Shown here piece by piece: positions 20,431 to 30,204 of a stretch of 64,000 nucleotides of DNA (positions are counted from its first letter, which is position 1; every line of letters starts with the position of its first letter). The stretch covers positions 61,043,388-61,107,387 of the forward strand of contig JAVIAB010000046.1 of the NCBI GenBank assembly GCA_032433765.1, written 5' to 3'. The DNA is from Megaustenia siamemsis (taxonomy: Eukaryota; Mollusca; Gastropoda; Stylommatophora; Ariophantidae). The notes beneath the pieces are model-generated. The model saw nothing but the letters and a program-made list of their open reading frames with translations. It did no database searches and was not told the origin of the DNA. The position numbers were made by a program, and so were the translations under genes.

Positions 20431-21290
20431 TCTATCTATCTATCTATTGCCTTTTCGAACCATGGCCGGCCCATACACAAAGATAATCTTTCTCCTTTTC
20501 CAAATTTCCTTTCTAACAGTCTTAATCTTTGCAAAGGCCTTTTATCAAATCTCACCATTTGTCTCTGTTCTGTGCAAGCATCTCTATTTCATTGAGGGAG
20601 CCGATTCCTTTTGCCTCTCTGATCATATTTCTTCTCAGTGTCCCTCTGAGTCAACCTCTTTTCCTCATACCTGTTGTTTCCCACATGAGGGCTTGCTTTG
20701 CTATTCAGTTATTATCTCTTCTCATCATATGTTCCACATATGACCATCATCTTTTCTTGATTACTGATGATGTTAGTGGTTGATTAGTGTTTTCTCTAAT
20801 TTCATCGTTTGTTTTGAATCCGTTCCATACTATACCAAGTATTTTCCTTAGATATTTATTTTCAAATGCGTTCAACTTTGTTTCTATGTCTCTTGTTTTC
20901 CAGCTCTCGCATGCAAATGAAAGGGTTGATAAGACATTTGATTTCAATAGTCTAAGGTTTCATTTTTGTGCTGATAAGTTTTGATTTCCACAACTTTTCA
21001 AGGCTTTTGTAGGACATTAAGCTTTTACTATTCTGATTCTAATTTCTTTACTTGTATTCCCTTCCCAATCAATGTGACTTCCAAGTCATAAAGTGACTGA
21101 TCTCTTCCACTGTTTTGTTTTCTATGTATATTTTTTCATCTGTTGGAACCAAGTTTTTCATGAATTTAGTGTTTCCTTAAATGATCTCAAGCCCAATTTA
21201 TCTGTTTTTGGTTGATCTCAAATCTTGTTCTGCTAGTTATATATGACAGGGTATATATTTTTTTTTCTTGCACCTTGTTAACTTACTTTG
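20431..21290 (-). mobile_element. LINE A copy, decayed, minus strand
   Basis: Parallel to the 18.2-kb copy: ATAG repeats at the 3' end (20431-20450), ggccggcccata-like 3' UTR, then CESWKTRDIETKLNAFENKY and CLRKILGI-like coding (ORF 20947-20747), with frameshifts and small deletions. The 5' side fades out near 21290. Confidence 0.7.
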
Positions 21291-21414
21291 TCTTATTTAT
21301 TATCATTTATTATGTATTAAAATGATGTCCTCTGCAAAATTACTTTACTACTAATATAATAATAGCGGCGAGAGAAGCACATGTGAGTCTAGTGTTTCTT
21401 ACTTTAAGTAAATG

Positions 21415-22815
21415 TAAATTCATCAAAGAAGACAAGCGGAGAACACTTCCCAATACAAGAAAATAGATAATGAAATATGCAAAAAGGTAAAAGAAGATTG
21501 GCTCAGCCAAAAATGTCTAGAAATCGAAGCAATGGAAAGCAAACAAGATTTAAAAGGGATGCACACAGAAATAAAGAGAAGGAGTAATAAAAATTTAAAA
21601 GCCACACAAAGTGGATGGATTGCAGACAAAAAAAGGAAAAAAAATGATAACAGACAATAAAGATATAATAGATAGATGGCAGGAATATATAACAGAACTA
21701 GTTCATGATCAAAGGGACCAGAAACCAATTATAAAATATCAGGCTATAAAATTTTTAAATCATAAATGGAAAATGCTATACAAACAATGAAAAAGGGAAA
21801 CGCAGGACCAGACAGCATACAGATAGAGATGATACAGGCACTATAAGGCTCCGGCATTGAAGTGATCACAGACATAGACATCACCTACATGACATGGACA
21901 TACGACTAATATGTAATTTATACTGGGAGCAAACAGCAATAATAAAATAAAACAAAGAGAACTCTACACCCATTGATATAAAAAGATGAGTAAGACAAGT
22001 ATGCATCCTATCACCATGCTTGTTCAATCTATACAGTGAGCAAATCTTTAAAAACATAGAGATTACAAATTAACCTAAAGATCTACAACAATTACTTAAT
22101 GTAATAAACATGACAAGCAAAAAATATGGACTAGATATGAATATCAAAAAGACTAAAACTATGATCATAAACAAAGAAATACTCAAAACCCACAAGTGGA
22201 TATCAAAATTGAAGGAACAGACCTGGAGACAGTTCAGAACTATAACTACCTTGGACATACTATAACCAGTGATGGAAAATGTACAACTGAAATAAACAAA
22301 AGAATAGGAATGGTAAAAAGTAATTTTAATGTCATGAAGAACATACTAGCATCAAAACAAATAACACCAGGGCTAAAACTATGAATAGCAAAATGTTACA
22401 TCTTCTCAATATTCCTATATAGTGCAGAAACATGGACATTAGACAAGAAAACAGAACAGGAAATTGAAGCCTTTGAAATGTGGATTTATAGAAGAATATG
22501 TAGAATTGGATAAAAGGAAAAGAAAACAAACGATGAACAACTAAAAATAAAAAGAGAACTACTAAATATAATTAAGACAAGACAAATGACATTTTTGGGG
22601 CATGTTAAAAGATACAGCAGCCTACTAAAAGTAATATTGGAAGGGAAAATAACAAGGTAAAAGTGGCAGACCAAGATTAACATGGCCGAGTAACATCAAA
22701 AGATGGACAAGTCAGCCTATGACAACCTGCACCATCAAAGCAAGAGACAGAGTGGAATGGCGCTCAATGGTAGCCAACCTTCATGCGGAGACGGCATCAA
22801 TGATGATGATGATAA
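21415..22815 (+). mobile_element. RTE-like LINE (family C), decayed, plus strand
   Basis: Pieces in several frames read KEDWLSQKCLEIEAMESKQD, GNAGPDSIQIEMIQA (RT motif near 21800), then NYNYLGHTITSDGKC in the connector (ORF 22196-22384), WIYRRICRIG-like thumb, and a C terminus with FLGHVKRY and RWTSQPMTTC. The tail is atgatgatgat at 22800-22815. Related to but distinct from family B. The YADD segment is largely deleted. Confidence 0.7.
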
Positions 22816-22925
22816 GAGAATGAGAATGGCTTGGCAGAAGGTCAACAACAGAAATGATAAATAACTTTCGAGATTGAAAGCTGTGGAGAGACATGATCAC
22901 ATACGCCAGCAGACTTGGTACTTTA
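22815..22925 (+). mobile_element. LINE B-like 3' tail fragment
   Basis: The sequence gagaatggcttggcagaagg, tcaacaacagaaatgataaa and agacatgatcacatacgcca repeats the 3' end seen at 7640-7750. It follows the LINE C tail directly. Confidence 0.65.
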
Positions 22926-23311
22926 TGACATGTATAACAATAAATACAATTATTGATTATTATTGTGTTTATGCCTTTATGCTGTTGCCAAGCCAAAGGA
23001 CGAATGGCAACAACAGCAAACAGTGCCAACAGCCGCAGCCTATAGCGCTAATTAATAATAATAATAGTCTCATCATGAGATCATATCATAGGGCATATTT
23101 ATAATTGATATTATTTATAATGTAGGCGATGTGAGTGTCGTTGATATAGTCTATCATTGAAGATAAAGGTAGACTTACAGTACGTCCCGATTTAGCAAAG
23201 TTTCTTCCCCGAGTTCGCTGAATTCACGAAATATGAAAGTGTCCTGTGTGGAAATGTCCGTCACCTGCTGCCGGCTGATGAAGTCGTCTGTCGTCTGCTA
23301 GTTGTGGCCGA
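22926..23311. other. Unassigned sequence before the truncated I/Ingi-like LINE
   Basis: Nothing recognised. The last 190 bp have higher GC content than the flanks and could be another element fragment, but no protein motif is seen. Confidence 0.4.
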
Positions 23312-25553
23312 CAAGCAGGGAGAAGACCTAGAGGACGCACTGGTATCGGCCGATTTAGTGTGCTTGAATGATGGAAGGCCAACAAGAATGGCTACTCGAA
23401 CAGGGGACTCTGATAGTGTCATAGACCTGGCACTGGTGTCTTCCACCTTCGCACCGGTTTGCAGGTGGAATGCACTGGGGCTCCACGGAAGTGATCACTA
23501 TCCATGTGTCCTCCTAATTGAGAAAGGCGGAAATAAACGCCAGAGAAGAAAGCTCCACACATTCAACTACGAGAAAACAGACATGGACGTCATTAGCAAA
23601 ATCAGACATAGGAAACAGAGCGCCCCTCGTAGGAGGCAGGAGAGATGGACGCAGCCACCCTGGTGGAATGTAGATGTCGAGGAAGCTTGGCGGAACAAGA
23701 GACAAACGGTCAAGACATGGCAGACAGCCAGAAGGTATGGTAGAACACAACCTGAGCTCTTGAAGCGTCTGAAAGTAGAGGTCGACCAAAAAATGATGCA
23801 CTTTAAACTATGCGCTAAGCAGGCTAAGGATGCCAAATGGGATGACTTCTGTAAAAAAGTGTGCTCAGAAAAATCGCTCGCCACATTCTGGCGCCTTCAT
23901 CAGTGCATGAATGGCACACCACGACATAGAGGTATACCAGACTTTCAGAGCACAGGCCAGATATGGCACAAATCTGATGAGAGCAAAGGGAAGGCCCTGC
24001 TTGCCCGCTACATTGAGCAGACGGACCAAAGAAATGAGACTGTAAGAATGAGGATACGGGGATCTTTGTCAAATTTCTGTAAGGATGTAAGGCTGGAAGA
24101 AGATCTCACAATCACAACCGATACCATTCGCACGACACTTAAAAGGTCACAAAACACTGCTCCTGGTTCAGATGGTGTTCGGTTTGATGACATAGGCGAT
24201 TTAGCTGATGACGACTTGACAACACTGGCCAATGAGTTTAATGCCAGTATTCGGAGTGGCCAGATTAAGGAGGAGTGGCTACACAGCTACTTACTACCGC
24301 TACCGAAGCCAAACAAGGACCATTCTCAGATCAGTGCCTACAGAATCATCACAATGCAGAACACTGCGGGCAAGCTGCTGGAGAAAATAGTTGCCCGTGT
24401 CCTCACGTGTCGCCTTGAACAGAAACGCGTATTCCCATCCACACTCGGAGGTTATAGATATAACAAAGAGACATGGTTCAATGCGGCAGTATTTGCCTAT
24501 GATATCTTCGAAGGCTTCCACAGACGAGAGGAGACATGTGCTGCTGCTATAGATCTGGAGGATGCATACAACAGGGTACCATTTGAATATCTCATGCATA
24601 TGCTTCTCAAACTGGCGGTGAACCCCTTCCTCATTAGATGGATCGCCGCGGCACTGTTTCAGAGGAAGGTGATACTCAGATGTGGAAGTTGGTCTTCCGA
24701 GCCAACATCCATTTGTCCTGGACTGCCACAAGGCTCACCATTGCCACCAGTTCTATTTAACGTGTACACAATAACGATCACGGCCCAACAGCTGGATGGG
24801 AAGGGAAGAACTATGACTTTTGCTGATGATATTCTGGTATATCGACAGGGAAGAGACAGACGGGGAATCGCCTCCACAATGCAAGACGAACTCGATCGCA
24901 TTTCTTCCTGGTGTGGGGTTTCAGGTGCCTTGGTTAATCCTAATAAAGCATCAGTTTCATGGTTCTCCCTTAACAATCATATCGTTAATACGACCACACC
25001 GGTAGTACTAATGGGAGCTGATGGGTTGACTAGGGACAAGTTGATGACATACCTCGGAGTTAAGTTTGATCGCAGCCTGTGTTTTCGGGACCACGTCGAC
25101 CATGTGATAACAAAATCCCGCAAAGGATTAGCCGCCTTGAAGGTCATGGCAGCTGCCAACATCGAGCAGAGGTTACTTACTCTTCTGTTCCAGGGATTAG
25201 TCCTCGCACCAATCGAGTATGCCCTGACCATTCTTACTGTCAGTACGACTCAAATTGATAGGCTTGAGAAAATACAAAATGAAGCCATGCGCATTATCCT
25301 GGGATGTACGAGGGACACTCCCTGTGTAGCAATGAGGTATCTTCTTGACTTTCCAACCATGGATGACAGAATCAAGATCTGGAGAGCACGAGCATACCTG
25401 AAGATTAGTACAGATACAGAGCATCCATTGCACCACGTGCTCAACACAGAGAAAGGTACCAGGCTAAAAAGAGGCAAATCATGGGTGGGCCGGGCAGAAG
25501 ATATCATCAAACAGGTCTGTGGGCTTACCAATATCAGCGTTGGTGAGGAGTAG
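23304..25553 (+). CDS. 749-codon endonuclease-reverse transcriptase ORF (retrotransposon)
   Basis: The frame contains, in order: the C-terminal endonuclease (DSVIDLALVS about residue 35, SDHYPC about residue 63), a linker with RRRQERWTQPPWWNVDVEEA, RT motif 1 (APGSDGVRFDD about residue 290), PLPKPNKDHSQISAYRIIT about 330, motif A AAIDLEDAYNRVPFEYL with its Asp, GLPQGSPLPPVLFNVYT, the catalytic MTFADDILVYRQ (about 510), and YLGVKFDRSL. The protein functions in target-primed reverse transcription. The first codons upstream of KQGED are foreign. The stop at 25551-25553 replaces a Trp codon (GEEW in the copy at 43.3-43.5 kb), after which the RNase H linker continues in frame. The element is therefore inactive but young. 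Confidence 0.8.
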   Translation: MADKQGEDLEDALVSADLVCLNDGRPTRMATRTGDSDSVIDLALVSSTFAPVCRWNALGLHGSDHYPCVLLIEKGGNKRQRRKLHTFNYEKTDMDVISKIRHRKQSAPRRRQERWTQPPWWNVDVEEAWRNKRQTVKTWQTARRYGRTQPELLKRLKVEVDQKMMHFKLCAKQAKDAKWDDFCKKVCSEKSLATFWRLHQCMNGTPRHRGIPDFQSTGQIWHKSDESKGKALLARYIEQTDQRNETVRMRIRGSLSNFCKDVRLEEDLTITTDTIRTTLKRSQNTAPGSDGVRFDDIGDLADDDLTTLANEFNASIRSGQIKEEWLHSYLLPLPKPNKDHSQISAYRIITMQNTAGKLLEKIVARVLTCRLEQKRVFPSTLGGYRYNKETWFNAAVFAYDIFEGFHRREETCAAAIDLEDAYNRVPFEYLMHMLLKLAVNPFLIRWIAAALFQRKVILRCGSWSSEPTSICPGLPQGSPLPPVLFNVYTITITAQQLDGKGRTMTFADDILVYRQGRDRRGIASTMQDELDRISSWCGVSGALVNPNKASVSWFSLNNHIVNTTTPVVLMGADGLTRDKLMTYLGVKFDRSLCFRDHVDHVITKSRKGLAALKVMAAANIEQRLLTLLFQGLVLAPIEYALTILTVSTTQIDRLEKIQNEAMRIILGCTRDTPCVAMRYLLDFPTMDDRIKIWRARAYLKISTDTEHPLHHVLNTEKGTRLKRGKSWVGRAEDIIKQVCGLTNISVGEE

Positions 25554-25690
25554 ATACCGGTGCCTACGTCATTCAAGGGAACTTTCTCATGTATTGTCAC
25601 ACTCGACAGGAAAAGTAGGGAACAGAACCTGGTCGTGGTTAATGCTGAGGTCAACGGTCTCATCTGCGATAATACCGATGAGAAATAAGT
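23312..25690 (+). mobile_element. I/Ingi-like LINE, 5'- and 3'-truncated, with long open pol
   Basis: This copy lacks the N-terminal half of the endonuclease (homology starts at KQGEDLEDALVSADLVCLND) and ends at the start of RNase H (CDNTDEK). Between them it retains the end of the endonuclease, all RT motifs and the connector. Compared with the copy at 42633-46424 it is intact over far more of its length. It is one of four copies of this family in the window and the only one on the plus strand. Confidence 0.85.
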
Positions 25691-25724
25691 CCTTAAATTT
25701 AAATACTCAAGTAAAGACCATATA

Positions 25725-26285
25725 CACGGGGATAATCTGACGACTAACTGTGTGTTTATATTTTCGGAATTGGAGTCAAAGACGATGGCCTAACATCATC
25801 AAGCGCTATAAATGTTTTTAAAAATATGACGATCATCATTTTCAGGAAGACGTGATTCACTTGAACTTCTGGTATATGGTGGATAGGCGGCAGGAATCAT
25901 TGAAGGCTATGTATTAAAAGTGTTCCCTTGTAGCGGTTTCCTCATATTCCAAGTCCGGCTTGTTGCAGGAGCTACTGAGTTAAGTGCTCTGTGCACACCG
26001 TGAGCTGTGTGTCTCATCCGTTTTGATCATGTTTCGATATTCCAATTGTTTACGATGAATGATGATATCGTATGACAGGGAACAGTTGGCTGTGTTCACT
26101 CTGCGCGATTTCGCCTTATGTCTTTTGGTGTGTGCTGAGACTGCTACGATGGGGACTGCAGTTACCTTTCTTTGATTGGGAGATGAGATATTAATTCGGA
26201 TGATTATGCTGGCACGGGCGGTTGAGCAAATATGGATTTTAATTCGTTTGCAGAGATACCGGGACCTTCCATAACCAAAGACCAT
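25725..26285 (+). pseudogene. 3' fragment of a paralogue of the cysteine-rich gene at 6.4-7.5 kb
   Basis: This segment is an inverted near-copy of 6545-6025. At its start the plus strand reads GDNLTTNCVYIFGIGV and DGLTSSSA, matching GNDNLPPLCVYMFGIGV and DGLTSSSA at the C terminus of the gene at 6426-7463. Several of the differences in this part are at third codon positions, which suggests past coding constraint. The downstream roughly 450 bp, 3' of the stop in the other copy, is even more similar and includes stretches of dozens of identical bases. Upstream homology is cut by the truncated LINE ending near 25690. A reading of about 50 hydrophobic residues (FALCLL, ETATMGT) is shared in one frame but is broken by stops in both copies. 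Confidence 0.5.
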
Positions 26286-26645
26286 ATACAATCTCAATTA
26301 CAAGAAAAGTGTTGCTTCAGCTGCTAGTTCGTCACGATTACACCCTCTTTTTTATCGCTCAGAAACAATAATAGATGTGTGTCTTTTCATTTCCGCTCTG
26401 ATTGTTTTACTGTTTCTCCTAACTTGATTTTCAATACATCAGATAATTAGTCAAAGTTGATCTCATAAAATTGAGAGCCAAAATATCGTCTAGGATGAAC
26501 AAAATGTCATCTTTGGTCGACGCCTTTGGTCGCAGTTTGTGTAGTACTGTAACACATTTACAAGATTGTTGTAAGTTTACCGGAGAGAAATACAAAAAAA
26601 CGACTCCAATATTTAATATTATCTACAATGTTGCCAATGCTGCAA
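26286..26645. other. Unassigned sequence before the 39-bp array
   Basis: A 60-codon frame (26471-26653) has no recognisable feature. The array unit appears to start from the sequence gctgcaagctgttgaattat at its right end. Confidence 0.45.
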
Positions 26646-27315
26646 GCTGTTGAATTATCTATTTAGATCTTTGACGGATTGAAAGCTGTTGAATTATCTA
26701 TTTAGCTCTTTGACGGATTGAAAGCTGTTGAATTATCTATTTAGATCTTTGACGGATTGAAAGCTGTTGAATTATCTCTTTACATCTTTGACGGATTGAA
26801 AGCTGTTGAATTATCTATTTAGATCTTTGACGGATTGAAAGCTGTTGAATTATCTATTTAGCTCTTTGACGGATTGAAAGCTGTTGAATTATCTATTTAG
26901 CTCTTTGACGGATTGAAAGCTGTTGAATTATCTATTTAGATCTTTGACGGATTGAAAGCTGTTGAATTATCTCTTTACATCTTTGACGGATTGAAAGCTG
27001 TTGAATTATCTATTTACATCTTTGACGGATTGAAAGCTGTTGAATTATCTCTTTACATCTTTGACGGATTGAAAGCTGTTGAATTATCTCTTTACATCTT
27101 TGACGGATTGAAAGCTGTTGAATTATCTATTTACATCTTTGACGGATTGAAAGCTGTTGAATTATCTATTTACATCTTTGACGGATTGATATCCTGTTGA
27201 ATTATCTATTTACATCTTTGACGGATTGAAAGCTGTTGAATTATCTATTTACATCTTTGACGGATTGATAGCTGTTGAATTATCCCTTTACATCTTTGAC
27301 GGATTGATATCCTGT
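26646..27315. repeat. 39-bp minisatellite (about 17 copies)
   Basis: Units read gctgttgaattatctattta then gatctttgacggattgaaa, with alternative tatttaca, ctttaca and tttagct centres. The 82-codon frame (26952-27200) reflects a unit of 13 codons without stops. Cubilin intron between exons 3 and 4. Confidence 0.93.
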
Positions 27316-27639
27316 TTTTGTATCCAAGAACAAGGTCCTGAACTGATCAAATAATTCTTTGAAAATCGTTCTACAATACCAGTGAAGCAAAGGTCGAACT
27401 ATTCAAACCATATATCAAATATTGAAGAACCAAAAATGGAATTTGTACCTCAAGGAGCAAAGGGCTTGATTATAAAACTTGAATAAAATGGTGAGATCAT
27501 TGGAAAAGTGAAGAGAGAATTGAAAAAAATTTTTTTTATGAAAGATGTCTTTCATCTATGGGATTTGAGTTTTAGTCAGAGAGACGATTTTCTGTAGTTA
27601 AGTTCTGGTGACATATCTACTTGATCTAGTTTTGAGCAG

Positions 27640-27990
27640 TTTGAAGACGATCTACCACAGGATTGGAGAGAAAATAGTCAACATTGATCAATGGGTTGAT
27701 CATACTGTAGAGAGCTTTTGTGCTTATAAGGTAGTAATTTGAGCAACGCTAAACTAAGAAGAAAGTAAGTAGAAAAGTGGCAATGCTTTCGTTGTTGCTG
27801 GTTGGAAAGAAAGTCATAAAAAAACATCTTAGCGCTGTAGTAGAGTACATTCTTTGTATCCCTGGTACGTCTGCACCAGTTGAACGAATTTGTTTCTGTC
27901 GTAAATAACATGTGGTCAGAAAAGAGAGGCAAAATGCTTGATGAATCTACAATAAGCGGTCCCCTGATAACTAAAGTAAATTTTCATTTA
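27640..27990 (+). mobile_element. hAT transposase C-terminal remnant
   Basis: The plus strand reads VEYILCIPGTSAPVERI, then after a frameshift VVNNMWSEKRGKM and ITKVNFH. The IP-x-TSAPVER block followed by W-x-x-KR is the conserved start of the hAT dimerisation domain. Upstream FEDDLPQDW and WVDHTVESF may belong to the same protein, but stops interrupt it. No terminal inverted repeats were found. Confidence 0.6.
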
Positions 27991-28204
27991 AGCTTCTCAT
28001 AGTTTCTTGACAAAATTAAAAGGAGAAACGAATTTGTAAAAAAATAAAAGTAGCTTCCAGTGAAAACAAGCAAAGCTTCCATACTCGGCCCGAGAGTAAT
28101 ACTTGTATTGGTCCCTGTTTCAGCTCAGGAAATATGTTATTGGTGGAAAAACTAAGCCTAGACATGGGACCTGACGAGGTTAATACAATCGATATATTCG
28201 ATGT

Positions 28205-28808
28205 GTTCACATTGTTTTCTTTTAGTGCTGTAGAGGTCAGATTGTTTTCTTTTAGTGCTGTAGAGGTCAGATTGTTTTCTTTTAGTGCTGTAAAGGCCAG
28301 ATTGTTTTCTTTTAGTGTTGTAGAGGTCAGATTGTTTTCACATAGTGCTGTAGAGGCCAGATTGTTTTCACATAGTGCTGTAGAGGCCAGATTGTTTTCA
28401 TATAGTGCTGTAGAGGCCAGATTGTTTTCACATAGTGCTGTAGAGGCCAGATTGTTTTCACTTAGGTGCAGTAGAGGCCAGATTGTTTTCACATAGTGAT
28501 GTAGAGGCCAGATTGTTTTCACATAGGGCTATAGAGGCCAGATTGTTTTCACATAGGGCTATAGAGGCCAGATTGTTTTCACATAGTGCTGTAGAGGTCA
28601 GATTGTTTTCACTTAGGTGCAGTAGAGGCCAGATTGTTTTCACATAGTGCTGTAGAGGCCAGATTGTTTTCACTTAGGTGCAGTAGAGGCCAGATTGTTT
28701 TCACATAGTGCTGTAGAGGCCAGATTGTTTTCACGTAGTGCTGTAGAGGCCAGACTGTTTTCACATAGTGCTGTAGAGGCCATATTGTTTTCATATAGTG
28801 CTGTGAAG
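28205..28808. repeat. 30-bp minisatellite (about 20 copies) beside cubilin exon 3
   Basis: Units read ttgttttcacatagtgctgt then agaggccaga. Some units have cttaggtgca in place of acatagtgct, and the first few have cttttag. In gene sense each unit contains CTGGCCTCTACAG, which resembles a short splice acceptor. It lies about 65 bp downstream of the exon 3 donor. Confidence 0.93.
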
Positions 28809-28874
28809 GTATACAATTCAAGTCAAGAAATCAAACCAAAGGTTCAACTGTCTTTTATCATAGAAAATATTTAC

Positions 28875-29004
28875 CTGCCCTAGTGTAGTTCTCTGCACAT
28901 TAATACATGTTCCATGGCCACACAGTTCAGACTGCGAAGCATGTTGACAGTCATCATGACGTTCGCTGCAGTGAATACCGTGGTAGTCTGTGGCACAATG
29001 GCAA
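28875..29004 (-). CDS. CUBN: Cubilin-like exon 3 of 7: EGF-like domain (HDDC type)
   Basis: Sense acceptor GGTTTTATCAG and donor GGGCAG|GTAAAT bound 130 bp. One base completes the previous Ser codon, and 43 codons follow, ending in phase 0. The exon holds the end of one EGF (CHCATDYHGIHC) and the start of another (RHDDC, then ELCGHGTC). The RHDDC and CGHGTC wording and the missing aromatic pair at this point fit the third cubilin EGF. The donor lies 65 bp from the 30-bp minisatellite at 28205-28808. Confidence 0.83.
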
Positions 29005-29142
29005 CTGATAAAACCAAGTAAAACACATCATTGCTTTAGTCACGTAAATCTTGTGTTGTAAATTAAATCACTGAATTATTGTTAAATACCATGCAAACAT
29101 TAATGATTACTAAAAGCATGGGATGCAGACATTTGAAATGCA

Positions 29143-29955
29143 TTAGAAATGCATTTGAGTTAGTCTGTGTCTTCTTACACGCCCACTAAGTTTCTCGTTT
29201 CTGGCTGTGCCAGTCTTAATTCCCATCTCTTTCATCCGAAGGAGTGATGTGGCCTCATGGTTGTCGAAGTTCTGTGCCCTACCCATATCTCGGAGGGCGT
29301 TGATTATGTCCGCCCGATCCATTGGTTGACCGTCTTCAACGACATCACAGCTAGCCAACCTGTCCGCTGTTTAATTTCACCGTACTCCCGCATGTCCAGG
29401 GACATAGACAAAGGTGACCCTGCGTATTTTTGACTTCTGCAACGAGGACTACCCATTGTATACGTACAAAGCCCGCCTCCACTTTTATTTTTTATCATGC
29501 TCATCGAATCACTTAGTATGTTGGGGTGGGTGTAGTCTTATGACCCTGACTAGTTGAATGCCCTGGTCACTGCCATCACCACCATCATCATGCTATTCGT
29601 TGTCATGACGTATGCACCAATGTCTTCCTTGACTATTCTGCCTGCCGAGCGTGATGTAAATGCCCATGCACTCCTTTGGTATCGTATTACGGATCCGTCT
29701 GTATAGATGACTACATCTTCATCGGTTGTATCGCATTTGATACTGTTGACCTCTGCATTGACCACGACTGAGTTCTGTTCTTCATTTCCTGTCGAGTGTG
29801 ACAATACTCGGTGTTGACAGCTGCCATGACTTTCAAAGGTGATTAATCCTTTGCAGGCTTTTGTTATCTCATGGTCGACGTGGTCGCTAAAACACAGGCT
29901 GCAATCAAACTTAACTCCGAGGTATATCATCAACCTGTCCCAGGTCACAGATGCC
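29143..29955 (-). mobile_element. I/Ingi-like LINE 3' fragment with internal deletion
   Basis: ORF 29948-29550 starts in the connector (YLGVKFDCSLCFSDHVDHEI), jumps from a point matching the start of LKVMAAANIEQR directly to NSVVVNAEV, and then shows RNase H (VVIYTDGSVIRYQRSAWAF with the catalytic Asp). The rest of RNase H and the family C terminus (GQPMDRADIINALRDMG) continue to 29143. About 130 codons present in the 23.3-kb and 43-kb copies are missing. Three frames are needed to read it. Confidence 0.75.
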
Positions 29956-30204
29956 CAACTTCCACATCAAATGTATCGTTCATTATACAAATAGATTAAT
30001 CCTTCAACCTCTATGGATTCATGTTTACTTTCATGATTAATCTTACAGAACTCAGTGCAGGCACATGGGTTATGATTTCTTCTCAACAGATCACGCAAGG
30101 CAAAGCATGTTTACTGAATGTTTTGTCCCTGCAGCATACTGGTTATACTTTGTTCTGGTCATTCCTCTGAATTATATTTTAACCAAGACAAACTCCAGAT
30201 CCCC

